From NCBI GenBank assembly GCA_019119415.1, contig DWXB01000017.1, forward strand, positions 1-64,000: a stretch of DNA of 64,000 nt. The letters run 5' to 3'. The stretch comes from Candidatus Ligilactobacillus avistercoris. Its GTDB lineage: Bacteria; Bacillota; Bacilli; Lactobacillales; Lactobacillaceae. The position numbers and the translations under genes were made by a program. Positions 27,706 to 38,473 of the stretch are shown piece after piece (positions within the stretch are counted from its first letter, which is position 1; every line of letters starts with the position of its first letter). A model generated the notes under the pieces. The model ran no database searches, had not been told where the DNA came from, and was given only the letters and a program-made list of their open reading frames with translations.

Positions 27706-27883
27706 GTAATTGAAATCGGGTTTCCTGCGGTTTGGATCGGGATAGTGAGAGCTATCAAGTGATGGGTCGCCCGGCGAGAATGGAAACATTTTTGTACGCG
27801 GGACTGAAAGTGTTTTTAAAATGGTGGTGCTTCTGTGCTGCTTTTTAAAATAAATTTTATTTCCACAAGGAGGAAATTTTAGT
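27706..27883 (+). promoter_or_regulatory. long untranslated leader of gap
   Basis: From the predicted start site to the gap ATG there are about 178 bases without a credible reading frame. It contains a small hairpin GATAG/CTATC (27741-27756), the GC-rich segment TCGCCCGGCGA (27667+100 region, 27767-27777) and two copies of TTTTTAAAAT near 27814 and 27842. I recognise no known riboswitch. A minus-strand frame across it is a shadow. It could hold RNA-level regulation or serve as a stabiliser for an abundant mRNA. Confidence 0.4.
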
Positions 27884-28897
27884 ATGACTACTAAAGTTGG
27901 TATTAATGGGTTTGGCCGGATCGGTCGGTTAGCATTCCGTCGGATCGCTGCTGTTTCAGATGACCTTGAAGTTGTTGCTATCAACGACTTAACTTCACCA
28001 TCAATGCTTGCTCGTCTTCTTAAGTACGACACGGCTCATGGTAAGTTTGACGCTGAAATCTCAGCTACGGACAATGCAATCATTGTAAACGGAAAGGAAA
28101 TTCCTGTTTACGCCGAAGCAGATGCGACAAACATTCCTTGGGTAAAGAACGACGGTGTTGAACTTGTTCTTGAATCAACTGGTTTCTACACATCACCAGA
28201 AAAGGCTTCTTCACACCTGAAGGCTGGTGCCAAGAAGGTTCTTGTTTCAGCTCCTGCTGGTGACATGAAGACGGTTGTTTACGGTGTTAACGATGACATC
28301 ATCACACCAGATGACGACATCATCTCAGCTGCATCATGCACGACCAACTGTCTTGCACCGATGGCTAAGGCTGTTAACGATGCATTCGGCATCAAGGCTG
28401 GTACGATGACGACGGTTCACGCCTACACGGCTTCACAGAAGCTTCAGGATGGTCCGGACCGCAAGGCTAACTTCCGGAACGGCCGTGCTGCTGCTCAGAA
28501 CATCATCCCTCACTCAACTGGTGCTGCTAAGGCTCTTGGGAAGGTTGTTCCTGAACTGGGCGGCAAGCTTGATGGCCATGCACTCCGTGTTCCAACAATC
28601 ACGGGTTCAGTTACAGAATTAGTTTCTGTTCTTGACAAGAAGGTTACGGCTGACGAAGTTAACGCCGCTGTTAAGAAGGTTACGGAAGGTAACGCTTCAT
28701 TCGGCTGCAACGAAGACGAAATCGTTTCATCAGACGTTATCGGTACGTCATTCGGTTCAGTATTTGACCCAACACAGACACAGGTTGTTGGCGGCGATGA
28801 AGGACAGGTTGTTAAGACCGTTTCATGGTACGACAACGAATCTGGTTTCACGGCTCAGATGATTCGGACCTTAGAGAAGTTTGCAAGCATGCTTTAA
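27884..28897 (+). CDS. gap: glyceraldehyde-3-phosphate dehydrogenase
   Basis: Oxidises and phosphorylates glyceraldehyde-3-phosphate with NAD. The 337-residue protein begins [18 protein letters not shown] (NAD-binding) and has the catalytic [12 protein letters not shown]. The ribosome-binding site AAGGAGGAAATT is near-perfect. Codon use (TCA, CGT, AAG, GTT) is that of a very highly expressed gene. Unlike many lactobacilli there is no cggR regulator ahead of it; a long leader occupies the place. A strong hairpin follows before pgk. Confidence 0.98.
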   Translation: MTTKVGINGFGRIGRLAFRRIAAVSDDLEVVAINDLTSPSMLARLLKYDTAHGKFDAEISATDNAIIVNGKEIPVYAEADATNIPWVKNDGVELVLESTGFYTSPEKASSHLKAGAKKVLVSAPAGDMKTVVYGVNDDIITPDDDIISAASCTTNCLAPMAKAVNDAFGIKAGTMTTVHAYTASQKLQDGPDRKANFRNGRAAAQNIIPHSTGAAKALGKVVPELGGKLDGHALRVPTITGSVTELVSVLDKKVTADEVNAAVKKVTEGNASFGCNEDEIVSSDVIGTSFGSVFDPTQTQVVGGDEGQVVKTVSWYDNESGFTAQMIRTLEKFASML

Positions 28898-28938
28898 TAT
28901 TTAGCTGAACGCTAATATTTTCTGCTTGGCAGATGATG

Positions 28939-28970
28939 GCGGGGGGAGGCAAAACTCCTCCCGCTTTTTT
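28939..28970 (+). terminator. terminator between gap and pgk
   Basis: GCGGGGGGAG / CTCCTCCCGC-type stem followed by TTTTTT. It lies within the glycolytic cluster, so gap mRNA should often end here and pgk depends on read-through. Confidence 0.85.
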
Positions 28971-28995
28971 AATACATTTTTCTGGAGGGAATAAA

Positions 28996-30198
28996 ATGGC
29001 TAAATTAACGATTGACGACTTAGACCTGAAGTCTAAAAAGGTTCTTGTACGGGTCGACTTCAATGTCCCGATTAAGAACGGTGTGATTGGTGACGATAAC
29101 CGGATGGTTGCCGCCTTACCAACAATTAAGCACATCATTGAACAGGGTGGGAAGGCAATTCTCTTCTCACACCTTGGCCGGGTAAAGACCGAAGAAGACA
29201 AGAAGGAGCTCACATTACGGCCTGTTGCTGAACACTTAGCTGAATTATTAAACAAGCCGGTAACGTTCGTTCCTGCAACCCGGGGTGCTCAACTTGAAGA
29301 CGCCATCAACAACATGAACGATGGTGACGTTCTGCTGGTTGAAAACACGCGGTTTGAAGACCTTGACGGTAAGAAGGAATCAGGCAACGATCCTGAATTA
29401 GGCAAGTACTGGGCATCACTTGGTGACGTCTTTGTTAACGACGCCTTTGGGACGGCTCACCGGAAGCACGCTTCAAACGTCGGCATTTCAGAAGCAATGA
29501 AGGCTGCTGGTAAGAAGGCTGCTGCGGGTTACCTGCTTGAAAAGGAAATCAAGTTCTTAGGGAACGCCGTTGATAACCCGGCGCACCCGTTCGTTGCAAT
29601 CCTTGGTGGGGCCAAGGTTTCTGACAAGATCGGTGTAATCAACCACCTGATTGACAAGGCTGACAAGATTATCGTTGGTGGTGGAATGACGTACACGTTC
29701 TACGCTGCTAAGGGAATCAAGATTGGTAAGTCACTGGTTGAAGAAGACAAGATTGACCTGGCTAAGGAAATCATGGACAAGGCTGGCGACAAGCTGGTTC
29801 TGCCAGTTGACAACGTTTGCGCAACGAACTTCAAGAACGATGCACCAAGCAAGATCTTTGAAGGCGACATCGAAGACGGCTACATGGCATTAGACATCGG
29901 CCCGAAGTCAGTTGAACTCTTCAAGAACGTACTGAAGGACGCTAAGACGGTTGTTTGGAACGGACCAATGGGTGTGTTCGAAATGCCGAACTTCGCCAAG
30001 GGAACGCTTGAAATTGGTAAGTTCCTTGGGACGTTAACGGACGCCACAACGATTGTTGGTGGTGGGGACTCAACTGCTGCCGTTAAGAAACTCGGCGTTG
30101 CTGACAAGTTAACGCACATTTCAACTGGTGGTGGTGCTTCCCTTGAATACCTCGAAGGAAAGACCTTACCAGGAATCGCAGCTGTTTCTGACAAATAG
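28996..30198 (+). CDS. pgk: phosphoglycerate kinase
   Basis: Makes ATP from 1,3-bisphosphoglycerate. The 400-residue protein has [14 protein letters not shown], the C-terminal nucleotide site [11 protein letters not shown] and [11 protein letters not shown]. The ATG at 28996 ([12 protein letters not shown]) follows GGAGGGAAT; the upstream in-frame ATG overlaps the preceding terminator. Codons are strongly biased as in gap. Confidence 0.98.
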   Translation: MAKLTIDDLDLKSKKVLVRVDFNVPIKNGVIGDDNRMVAALPTIKHIIEQGGKAILFSHLGRVKTEEDKKELTLRPVAEHLAELLNKPVTFVPATRGAQLEDAINNMNDGDVLLVENTRFEDLDGKKESGNDPELGKYWASLGDVFVNDAFGTAHRKHASNVGISEAMKAAGKKAAAGYLLEKEIKFLGNAVDNPAHPFVAILGGAKVSDKIGVINHLIDKADKIIVGGGMTYTFYAAKGIKIGKSLVEEDKIDLAKEIMDKAGDKLVLPVDNVCATNFKNDAPSKIFEGDIEDGYMALDIGPKSVELFKNVLKDAKTVVWNGPMGVFEMPNFAKGTLEIGKFLGTLTDATTIVGGGDSTAAVKKLGVADKLTHISTGGGASLEYLEGKTLPGIAAVSDK

Positions 30199-30214
30199 TT
30201 AGATAACATGCTTT

Positions 30215-30248
30215 AAGGGGGTTGGAACAATTGGTTCCAGCCTCCTTT
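30215..30248 (+). terminator. pgk terminator
   Basis: AAGGGGGTTGGAAC paired with GTTCCAGCCTCCTTTT, including wobble pairs, ends in a T run. Confidence 0.75.
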
Positions 30249-30282
30249 TATTGTGGTTTTACCAGAGGTTTTTATCAGTTCG

Positions 30283-31100
<818 letters not shown>

Positions 31101-31133
31101 TCTGCTAGTGCGTGAAGGTTTTCATATAACAAG

Positions 31134-31162
31134 TTGAATATCGGTTCTGAACGGACTAAAAT
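31134..31162 (+). promoter_or_regulatory. eno promoter
   Basis: TTGAAT, 17 bases, TAAAAT, about 50 bases before the eno ATG. Confidence 0.65.
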
Positions 31163-31190
31163 AGCGTTGAGGACAGTATTCTCAAGTTAA

Positions 31191-32540
<1,350 letters not shown>

Positions 32541-32582
32541 TTTCCCGGTATTGACGAGGAAAACTTACTTGCAATAAAATGA

Positions 32583-32617
32583 AAACAAGGGATTGATTGA
32601 ATCGGTCCCTTGTTTTT
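32583..32617 (+). terminator. eno terminator
   Basis: AAACAAGGGA / TCCCTTGTTT, a 10-bp perfect stem with T-rich 3' side (TTTTTG). Confidence 0.88.
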
Positions 32618-32651
32618 GTCTACATATTTTATGGTAAGAGGGGTGAAAACG

Positions 32652-34253
32652 GTGGATAGTTCGGAGAAACACCGTTTCTTTGATACAACGCGGTTTACGT
32701 TTATTTTACGGGGTATTCTGGTTGGCCTTTTGTCTGGCCTGGTTGTCAGTGTCTTCCGCCTGCTGTGTGAGCGGGGATTACAGCTAATGACGTGGGTGTA
32801 CGGATTGATGCATCACCATTTATGGCTCCTACTCCCGGTTATCCTGGGTGCACTGGTAATTACCCTGATTAACGGCCGGCTGATTACGGCAGAGCCAAAC
32901 ATTAAGGGTTCAGGGATTCCGCAGGTTGAAGGGCAGTTATCAGGTGACCTTGAAATGAACTGGTGGTCTGTTTTATGGCGGAAATGGATTGGCGGAATTT
33001 TAGGAATTTCGTACGGGCTGTTTCTTGGTCGGGAAGGTCCGTCAATTCAGCTAGGAGCAACCGTCGGCCAGGGAATTGCCGATAGCATGAGAAAAAAGGG
33101 TGCTGGCCGGCGGGTGTTAATCGCTGGTGGCGCGGCTGCCGGGCTATCTGCAGCCTTTAACGCCCCGATTGCTTCCACATTGTTTGTACTGGAAGAGGTG
33201 TACCATAACTTTTCACCGTTGGTATGGACGACCGCGCTGGCAGCGGCGGTTTCCTCAAACTTTGTTTCGATGGAATTCTTCGGGCTAACGCCGGTTTTGG
33301 ATATTCATTACGGTCATTCGTTCCCGCTCCGGTATTACGCTTATCTGGTAGTGATGGGGGTTATTCTTGGTTTATTAGGATACCTTTACCAGTACATGAC
33401 CCTTAATGGGGAGAAAGTCTATGCTAAGTTGAAGTTTTTACCCCGGAAGTATGACGTGTTAATCCCATTATTAATGGTGATTGCGATTGGTTATTTCTGG
33501 CCGCACCTTCTAGGTGGGGGAAACGGGTTAATTAAGTCCCTGGGAACGACCAACCCAACCTTGTTAATTTTACTTGCGATTTTTATTATGCGGTTGCTGT
33601 TTTCAACGATTTCGTACTGTTCGGGAACCCCTGGGGGAATCTTCTTGCCGATTCTTGCACTGGGAGCTGTTTTAGGGGCGCTCTACGGTGAGGTTTTAGT
33701 TCACCTGCATTTGATGCCAACTTATTTGGTTGCGAACTGCGTGATCTATGCGATGGCCGGATACTTTGCCTGCATCGGGAAGGCACCGTTTACTGCCATC
33801 CTCCTGATTACCGAAATGGTGGGATCACTCCGGCACCTAATGCCGCTTGCGGTAGTTTCCCTAACGGCGTACACTGTCGTCGACATTCTTCGGGGACAAC
33901 CGATTTACGAAGCGATGCTTGCCAACCTGCGGCACTTCCCGCAGAATGCAATTTCTGAAACGACGCAGGAGGATGAGGTGGAAATCCCGGTCTTTGCCGG
34001 GTCAAACCTGCAGGACAAGCAGGTCCGGGATATTCCGTGGCCGAAGGACTGCCTGTTAGCCGCAATTCGGCGGGGTGAAAAGGAACGGATTCCGCACGGT
34101 GATACGGTCATTCGGAGCGGTGATACGTTGATCGTGGTTACGCCACACGAAAACCGAGCATGGCTCCGGAACAGGCTACACCAGTATGCGGTCGGCCGCA
34201 ATGATAAGGGTGGTCCCATCAAGCCGTCAACTTCCCAGGCTGGAAAAGACTAG
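32652..34253 (+). CDS. ClC-family H+/Cl- exchange transporter with TrkA-C domain
   Basis: A ClC-type chloride/proton transporter of 533 residues. The conserved ion-path motifs GSGIPQ, GREGPSIQLGATVGQ (with the gating glutamate) and GGIFLP are all present among about ten to twelve membrane helices. The last 80 residues (DKQVRDIPWPKDCLLAAIRRGE and GDTLIVVTP) form an RCK-C/TrkA-C ligand-binding domain, so activity may be gated by a small ligand. The GTG at 32652 follows AGAGGGGTG; an earlier ATG at 32610 would sit in the eno terminator. Acid tolerance is a plausible role. Confidence 0.92.
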   Translation: MDSSEKHRFFDTTRFTFILRGILVGLLSGLVVSVFRLLCERGLQLMTWVYGLMHHHLWLLLPVILGALVITLINGRLITAEPNIKGSGIPQVEGQLSGDLEMNWWSVLWRKWIGGILGISYGLFLGREGPSIQLGATVGQGIADSMRKKGAGRRVLIAGGAAAGLSAAFNAPIASTLFVLEEVYHNFSPLVWTTALAAAVSSNFVSMEFFGLTPVLDIHYGHSFPLRYYAYLVVMGVILGLLGYLYQYMTLNGEKVYAKLKFLPRKYDVLIPLLMVIAIGYFWPHLLGGGNGLIKSLGTTNPTLLILLAIFIMRLLFSTISYCSGTPGGIFLPILALGAVLGALYGEVLVHLHLMPTYLVANCVIYAMAGYFACIGKAPFTAILLITEMVGSLRHLMPLAVVSLTAYTVVDILRGQPIYEAMLANLRHFPQNAISETTQEDEVEIPVFAGSNLQDKQVRDIPWPKDCLLAAIRRGEKERIPHGDTVIRSGDTLIVVTPHENRAWLRNRLHQYAVGRNDKGGPIKPSTSQAGKD

Positions 34254-34308
34254 GGGTTTATGGTAAATTAAACGTGGTGTAATTTAGAAGGATAAAGGAG
34301 GAGCGCAC

Positions 34309-34545
34309 TTGTATAACGTACTACTCACAGCGCTGATTGTTGTTTCAGTGTTGATTATCATTGCGGTGATGATGCAGCCCGCTAAGGAAGATAATGCGTC
34401 AACCGCCCTCAGTGGGGGTGCTGGTGATCTGTTTAGCAAGCAAAAGCCCCGCGGATTTGAAGCTTTCATGCAGCGGGTCACGGCAGTTTTAGGAATTATC
34501 TTCTTTGGCCTTGCGCTTGGGTTGGTGTTCCTATCATCACACTAG
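34309..34545 (+). CDS. secG: preprotein translocase subunit SecG
   Basis: A 78-residue accessory subunit of the SecYEG channel with two membrane helices (about 3-22 and 55-76) joined by a glycine/serine-rich loop. It starts with TTG after AAGGAGGAG, and AMMQPAKEDNASTALSGGAGDLFSKQKPRG-like loop content is typical. It lies immediately upstream of rnr and smpB, the conserved Firmicutes order secG-rnr-smpB. SecYEG is also the presumed exporter of the bacteriocin encoded 3 kb downstream. Confidence 0.95.
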   Translation: MYNVLLTALIVVSVLIIIAVMMQPAKEDNASTALSGGAGDLFSKQKPRGFEAFMQRVTAVLGIIFFGLALGLVFLSSH

Positions 34546-34615
34546 TAACTGATTAACGTGGTGGACACGATTCATTTGATGGAAGAAAAATGGTTGTGGA
34601 GCCATTACTATCCGT

Positions 34616-34653
34616 AACGCGGGAGCCATGACGCTGGTCTTGGCTCCCGTTTT
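34616..34653 (+). terminator. terminator between secG and rnr
   Basis: ACGCGGGAGCCA / TGGCTCCCGT stem followed by TTTTA. Confidence 0.8.
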
Positions 34654-34684
34654 ATGTAAAACCATAAGTAAACGGGGAAGACAG

Positions 34685-37066
34685 ATGGAAAAAGAGATAC
34701 TAAAAGATAAATTAATGCGGCGGTTTAAGGACGAACCAACCCGGGCGTTTACGGTGCAGGAGTTGGCGAATGCCTTGCATATGGCCGGTGGTGGCCAGTT
34801 CAAGTTTATCGTTCAGGCCCTTACGGACTTAGAGCACGAAGGGACAATTACGCTCAAGGACGACCACTTTAAGTTGGCTGCAGTGGCAGGAAACCATCCC
34901 GAAGAAGTTGGGGTGTTTCACGCGAACGACCGGGGATTTGGGTTTGTTACGGTTGATCCGGATAAGGATGATTACTTTATCGGGCCGACCAACACTATGT
35001 CTGCTCTGAACGGCGACGAGGTGGCCGTGCAAATGATTAACCCCGGAGACCCTGCGAGTGGTCGCCGTCCTGAGGGAAAGGTGACCCGGATTGTTACCCG
35101 GGTGCTGAACCGGGCCGTGGGTGAATTTTTACTACCTGATGGGGATGAACACTACCCGGATGGCGTGATTGGAACCTTACATTTACGGGATAAAAAGCTG
35201 GCAAGTTACCGTTTTCTGGTGATGAACACCGGCCTGAAACCTAAGCCGCACGAATTGGTCATTGCGTCAATTTCGGCGTACCCGGATGAGCATATTCCGG
35301 GTGTGCTGGAAGGAGCGGTTACCAAGGTCTTAGGGAACGTTAATGACCCAGGAATGGACATCACGCAGATCGTGTACGAGCACGACATCCCGCATGAATT
35401 TCCGAATGAAGTGAAGGAACAGGTCTCACATATTCCGGACCACGTTACGGCTGCTGAAAAGGAAGGCCGGGTTGACCTGACTGACCAGCCCCTCGTTACG
35501 ATTGATAGTATCGAATCAAAGGACCTCGATGATGCGGTGAATGTCTGGAAGTTAGATAACGGGAACTACCACCTCGGGGTGCACATCGCTGATGTGTCCC
35601 ACTACGTGACGCCGGGAACGCCCCTGGATAAGGAAGCCTTTAAACGCGGGACGTCGGTTTATTTAACGGACCGGGTAATTCCGATGCTCCCGAAGGAGTT
35701 ATCAAACGGGATTTGTTCGTTAAATCCGCACGTTGAACGGCTGGCCATGACCTGTGAGATGGAAATTAATCCGCAGGGTGAGGTGGTTAACCATAAAATC
35801 TTCCCGAGTGTCATTCGCTCAACGGAACGAATGACGTACGTGGCAATTAACAAGATTTTGGAATCCGATGACGAGGCCATGAAGGAGCGGTACCACGATC
35901 TCGTTCCGATGTTCCGTGATATGGCTGAACTCCACAAGATTCTCTTACGGATGCGGCATAAACGGGGTGCCATCGAATTTGATGATAACGAAGCCAAGGT
36001 AATTCTGGACGACCAGGGGCATCCGGTAAAGATTGAGCTCCGGGAACGGGGGACCAGTGAACGGATGGTGGAATCGTTTATGCTGGCCGCCAACGAAACG
36101 GTGGCCAAGCACTACCACGACCTGAACGTTCCGTTTGTTTACCGGATTCATGAAAACCCTGATCAGGAAAAGGTGGATGCGTTCCTCGAACTTCTTCAAA
36201 GCTTTGGCATTCATGTGAAGGGACGGCACGGGCACCTCAAACCGAAGGACTTCCAGGGCGTGCTTAAGCAGGTTGCCGGGAATCCGGAAGAGGCGACCGT
36301 TTCAACGATGATGTTGCGGGCGATGCAACAGGCGAAGTACGCACCGTCCCCGGCAGGACACTTTGGATTGGCTGCGAAGGACTACACGCACTTCACGTCA
36401 CCGATTCGGCGGTACCCGGATTTGATGGTGCACCGGTTAATTCGGTGGTACAAGGAAAATGGTACGGGGGAAGAGGCCCAGGCTAAGTACCGCGACCAGC
36501 TTGATGAGATTACGGCCCACAGTTCAGAAACAGAACGGCGTGCGGTCGATACCGAACGGGATTCCGATGCCCTGAAGAAGGCCGAATACATGAAGGAGCA
36601 CGTCGGTGAAGTATTCGATGCCGTTGTTAGCTCGGTAACCAAGTTTGGAATGTTCATTGCCCTTCCGAACACCGTTGAGGGGTTAATCCACATCAGCGAA
36701 CTGAAGGACGACTACTATGAATTTGTTGAGAAGGCCTTAGCGCTGGTTGGACGGCGCAAGAAACGGACCTTCCGGATTGGGCAGGAAGTTCGGGTTAAGT
36801 TAATCAACGTTAACGTTGAACAACAGGAGGTCGACTTTACGCTGGTTGATGCACCGGGTGCACCGAAGACTGATCTATTAGAGAAGTACCACGTTGTGGA
36901 TACGCGGCGGCCGCGGGAATCACGGGGAAGTGGTAATGGCTTCCACCGGGATAACCATCGTAGTGGAAACCGGCAGAATAACCATAATTATCACGGAAAC
37001 CGCGAAAACGGTCATAACCAGGGCTACCACCGGCGGAATAGCCGGGAGCATAGTCGGCGGCGTTAG
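34685..37066 (+). CDS. rnr: ribonuclease R
   Basis: A processive 3'-5' exoribonuclease that degrades structured RNA and helps in trans-translation. The 793-residue protein has an N-terminal winged helix, cold-shock domains, the RNB core with IDSIESKDLDDAVNVW and HIADVSHYV (catalytic aspartates), YTHFTSPIRRYPDL, an S1 domain near 630-715 and a basic low-complexity tail rich in R, N, H and G. The ATG at 34685 (MEKEILKDKLM) is preferred to an in-frame ATG inside the preceding terminator. smpB follows after 32 bases. Confidence 0.96.
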   Translation: MEKEILKDKLMRRFKDEPTRAFTVQELANALHMAGGGQFKFIVQALTDLEHEGTITLKDDHFKLAAVAGNHPEEVGVFHANDRGFGFVTVDPDKDDYFIGPTNTMSALNGDEVAVQMINPGDPASGRRPEGKVTRIVTRVLNRAVGEFLLPDGDEHYPDGVIGTLHLRDKKLASYRFLVMNTGLKPKPHELVIASISAYPDEHIPGVLEGAVTKVLGNVNDPGMDITQIVYEHDIPHEFPNEVKEQVSHIPDHVTAAEKEGRVDLTDQPLVTIDSIESKDLDDAVNVWKLDNGNYHLGVHIADVSHYVTPGTPLDKEAFKRGTSVYLTDRVIPMLPKELSNGICSLNPHVERLAMTCEMEINPQGEVVNHKIFPSVIRSTERMTYVAINKILESDDEAMKERYHDLVPMFRDMAELHKILLRMRHKRGAIEFDDNEAKVILDDQGHPVKIELRERGTSERMVESFMLAANETVAKHYHDLNVPFVYRIHENPDQEKVDAFLELLQSFGIHVKGRHGHLKPKDFQGVLKQVAGNPEEATVSTMMLRAMQQAKYAPSPAGHFGLAAKDYTHFTSPIRRYPDLMVHRLIRWYKENGTGEEAQAKYRDQLDEITAHSSETERRAVDTERDSDALKKAEYMKEHVGEVFDAVVSSVTKFGMFIALPNTVEGLIHISELKDDYYEFVEKALALVGRRKKRTFRIGQEVRVKLINVNVEQQEVDFTLVDAPGAPKTDLLEKYHVVDTRRPRESRGSGNGFHRDNHRSGNRQNNHNYHGNRENGHNQGYHRRNSREHSRRR

Positions 37067-37098
37067 TTAAGGCGAATAAAGTAAAGGGAGGCGATTGA

Positions 37099-37560
37099 AT
37101 GGCAAAGGCACAGCACCATGAAAAACCACTCGCACAGAACAAGAAGGCCCGGCATGATTACCGGATTGTTTCGACCATTGAGGCGGGAATTGTCCTGACG
37201 GGAACGGAAATTAAGTCGGTCCGGGCTAGCCGGGTAACCTTAAAGGACGGGTTTGCCCAGGTCCGGAATGGTGAGGTGTGGTTAATGAACGTTCACATCG
37301 CCCAATATGCGCAGGGGAACCGGTTTAACCACGATGAATTGCGCAACCGTAAGCTCCTCTTGCATAAGAAGGAAATTGCCCGGCTAGCCGGGGAAACGCA
37401 GCGGAAGGGAGTCACGCTTGTGCCGCTTAAAATGTATTTAAAGCATGGGTTTGCGAAGGTTTTGTTGGGAGTGGCTGAAGGAAAGCACGAGTACGACAAA
37501 CGGCAAACGCTCAAGAAGCGGGACCAGGAGCGCGAGATTAGAAGGGCGCTGAAGAGGTAG
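37099..37560 (+). CDS. smpB: SsrA-binding protein SmpB
   Basis: SmpB escorts tmRNA to stalled ribosomes. The 153-residue protein has [29 protein letters not shown], the conserved beta-barrel core, and a basic tail [21 protein letters not shown]. Start ATG lies after AAAGGGAGG. I looked for ssrA (tmRNA) in the 290 bases downstream and saw none. Two hairpins follow. Confidence 0.97.
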   Translation: MAKAQHHEKPLAQNKKARHDYRIVSTIEAGIVLTGTEIKSVRASRVTLKDGFAQVRNGEVWLMNVHIAQYAQGNRFNHDELRNRKLLLHKKEIARLAGETQRKGVTLVPLKMYLKHGFAKVLLGVAEGKHEYDKRQTLKKRDQEREIRRALKR

Positions 37561-37583
37561 GTACGGTAAAGAATTATCTGAGT

Positions 37584-37618
37584 TAAGGGGAACTAGAAGA
37601 TGAACTGCGGTTCCCTTA
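37584..37618 (+). terminator. hairpin after smpB
   Basis: TAAGGGGAAC / GTTCCCTTA with one bulge; little T run. Likely a weak terminator or mRNA 3' end stabiliser ahead of the stronger hairpin at 37645. Confidence 0.45.
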
Positions 37619-37644
37619 CATTACATAATTTGTTCTATGATATT

Positions 37645-37680
37645 CAGCATTGATGGGAATAGCCATCGATGCTGTTTTTT
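37645..37680 (+). terminator. smpB/rnr operon terminator
   Basis: CAGCATTGATGG / CCATCGATGCTG, 12 pairs with one mismatch, followed by TTTTTT. It isolates the bacteriocin cassette from smpB. Confidence 0.85.
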
Positions 37681-37767
37681 ATTGTTATGATTTTACGGGT
37701 GTGGGGAATGAACGCTTTTCTTGATGGGAAAATTTTAAAGGGCTAAGAAAGAGTTACATTAAATCAA

Positions 37768-37781
37768 AGAAAACGCTTGCA
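37768..37781 (+). promoter_or_regulatory. cre-like site at the bacteriocin promoter
   Basis: AGAAAACGCTTGCA differs from the CcpA cre consensus (TGNAANCGNTNNCA) only at the first position and overlaps the -35 element of the bacteriocin promoter. It suggests carbon catabolite repression by the CcpA encoded 9 kb away. By-eye match only. Confidence 0.5.
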
Positions 37782-37805
37782 TAACTCAGAAAAATGTGCT
37801 ACCTT
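37777..37805 (+). promoter_or_regulatory. bacteriocin promoter
   Basis: TTGCAT, 17 bases, TACCTT with a TGC extension just upstream. It lies about 45 bases before the bacteriocin ATG. No double-stranded repeat typical of peptide-pheromone-controlled bacteriocin promoters is seen. Confidence 0.55.
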
Positions 37806-37849
37806 TTGCTCAAGGTCAAGGATGGCCTGAGAAAGGAAGTGTATTTGCT

Positions 37850-38071
37850 ATGATAGTTGCTAAAAAGATTGGCTTAATTATTGCTACATTGGGTATTTTG
37901 TGGTTTTTGGATGGATCGTTATCACGTGTTCATGCTGATACGTATTATGGTAACGGTGTATATTGTAACAAACACACTTGTCACGTTGATTGGGGGAAAG
38001 CTTGGTCGAATATTTTTAATAATTCGGCAGCAAATTGGTTTACAGGCGGTCATGCAGGATGGCATGAGTAA
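37850..38071 (+). CDS. Sec-dependent class IIa (pediocin-like) bacteriocin precursor
   Basis: A 73-residue pre-bacteriocin. Residues 1-29 form a Sec signal peptide: basic MIVAKK, hydrophobic core to about 20 and VHA before the cut. The 44-residue mature peptide would begin DTYYGNGVYCNKHTC. It has the class IIa YGNGV box, one disulfide pair (mature C10 and C15), VDWGKA, an amphipathic helix and a TGGHAGW hairpin tail. Family knowledge: such peptides kill Listeria and related bacteria through the mannose-PTS. The leader is not a double-glycine leader, so no dedicated ABC exporter is needed, and none is present. The ATG at 37850 follows GAAAGGAAG; the frame upstream to 37796 has no site. The DNA is visibly AT-richer than its neighbours, suggesting acquisition. 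Confidence 0.93.
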   Translation: MIVAKKIGLIIATLGILWFLDGSLSRVHADTYYGNGVYCNKHTCHVDWGKAWSNIFNNSAANWFTGGHAGWHE

Positions 38072-38086
38072 AAAAGAGGGAATACT

Positions 38087-38380
38087 ATGAAATGGTTTGC
38101 TGGAGGAAAAGAACGGCAAGAGGCTGTGCTTAAAATTTTGGTGGTGCTTAATGATTCTCTTTCTGATGAGATGCCTGAAAAGCCACTGAAGGAGTTAATT
38201 GCAAAGTACATTTTAGAATTTAGGTCTCCTAATAGACCGGTGCCGTACATTTTGAACGCCTTCAACTTAGAGGTTGCGCATTGTTTACGTGAGAATCAGA
38301 TCGAACTAAGTAAGCGGCAGTTACAGGCATTTGAGAAAATTCGTCAATTATCTAACATTAAATACGCGTTTTCAATCTAG
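38087..38380 (+). CDS. class IIa bacteriocin immunity protein (EntA-immunity type)
   Basis: The 97-residue product is a charged, all-helical cytosolic protein without signal or membrane segments, the size and style of the enterocin-A immunity family (four-helix bundle). It lies 15 bases after the bacteriocin on the same strand, with its own GAGGG ribosome-binding site. Such proteins recognise the bacteriocin-bound mannose-PTS complex from the inside and protect the producer. The position and size make the call strong; the exact immunity subgroup is not determined. Like the bacteriocin it is AT-rich. Confidence 0.85.
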   Translation: MKWFAGGKERQEAVLKILVVLNDSLSDEMPEKPLKELIAKYILEFRSPNRPVPYILNAFNLEVAHCLRENQIELSKRQLQAFEKIRQLSNIKYAFSI

Positions 38381-38407
38381 CAGGGTAACCGTGGTTGTGG
38401 TGATAAA

Positions 38408-38439
38408 AATAGCGTAACTCAATTGCGAGCTACGCTATT
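38408..38439 (-). terminator. terminator of the LTA synthase gene (minus strand)
   Basis: AATAGCGTA / TACGCTATT stem; on the minus strand it is followed by TTTTATC, on the plus strand by CCTATC. It serves the sulfatase gene and may also end the bacteriocin transcript. Confidence 0.7.
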
Positions 38440-38473
38440 CCTATCTTATGGTGCTTAATACCAGTAAGATAAA

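Noticed and set aside
27466..28032. A 188-codon minus-strand frame across the gap leader and gap start
   Set aside because: It overlaps the end of the tRNA gene, the gap promoter and the gap coding start, and its translation has low-complexity, shadow-like composition.
37561..37767. tmRNA (ssrA) downstream of smpB
   Set aside because: ssrA is often near smpB, but neither a tRNA-like acceptor/T-arm end nor a tag-peptide reading frame is visible here.
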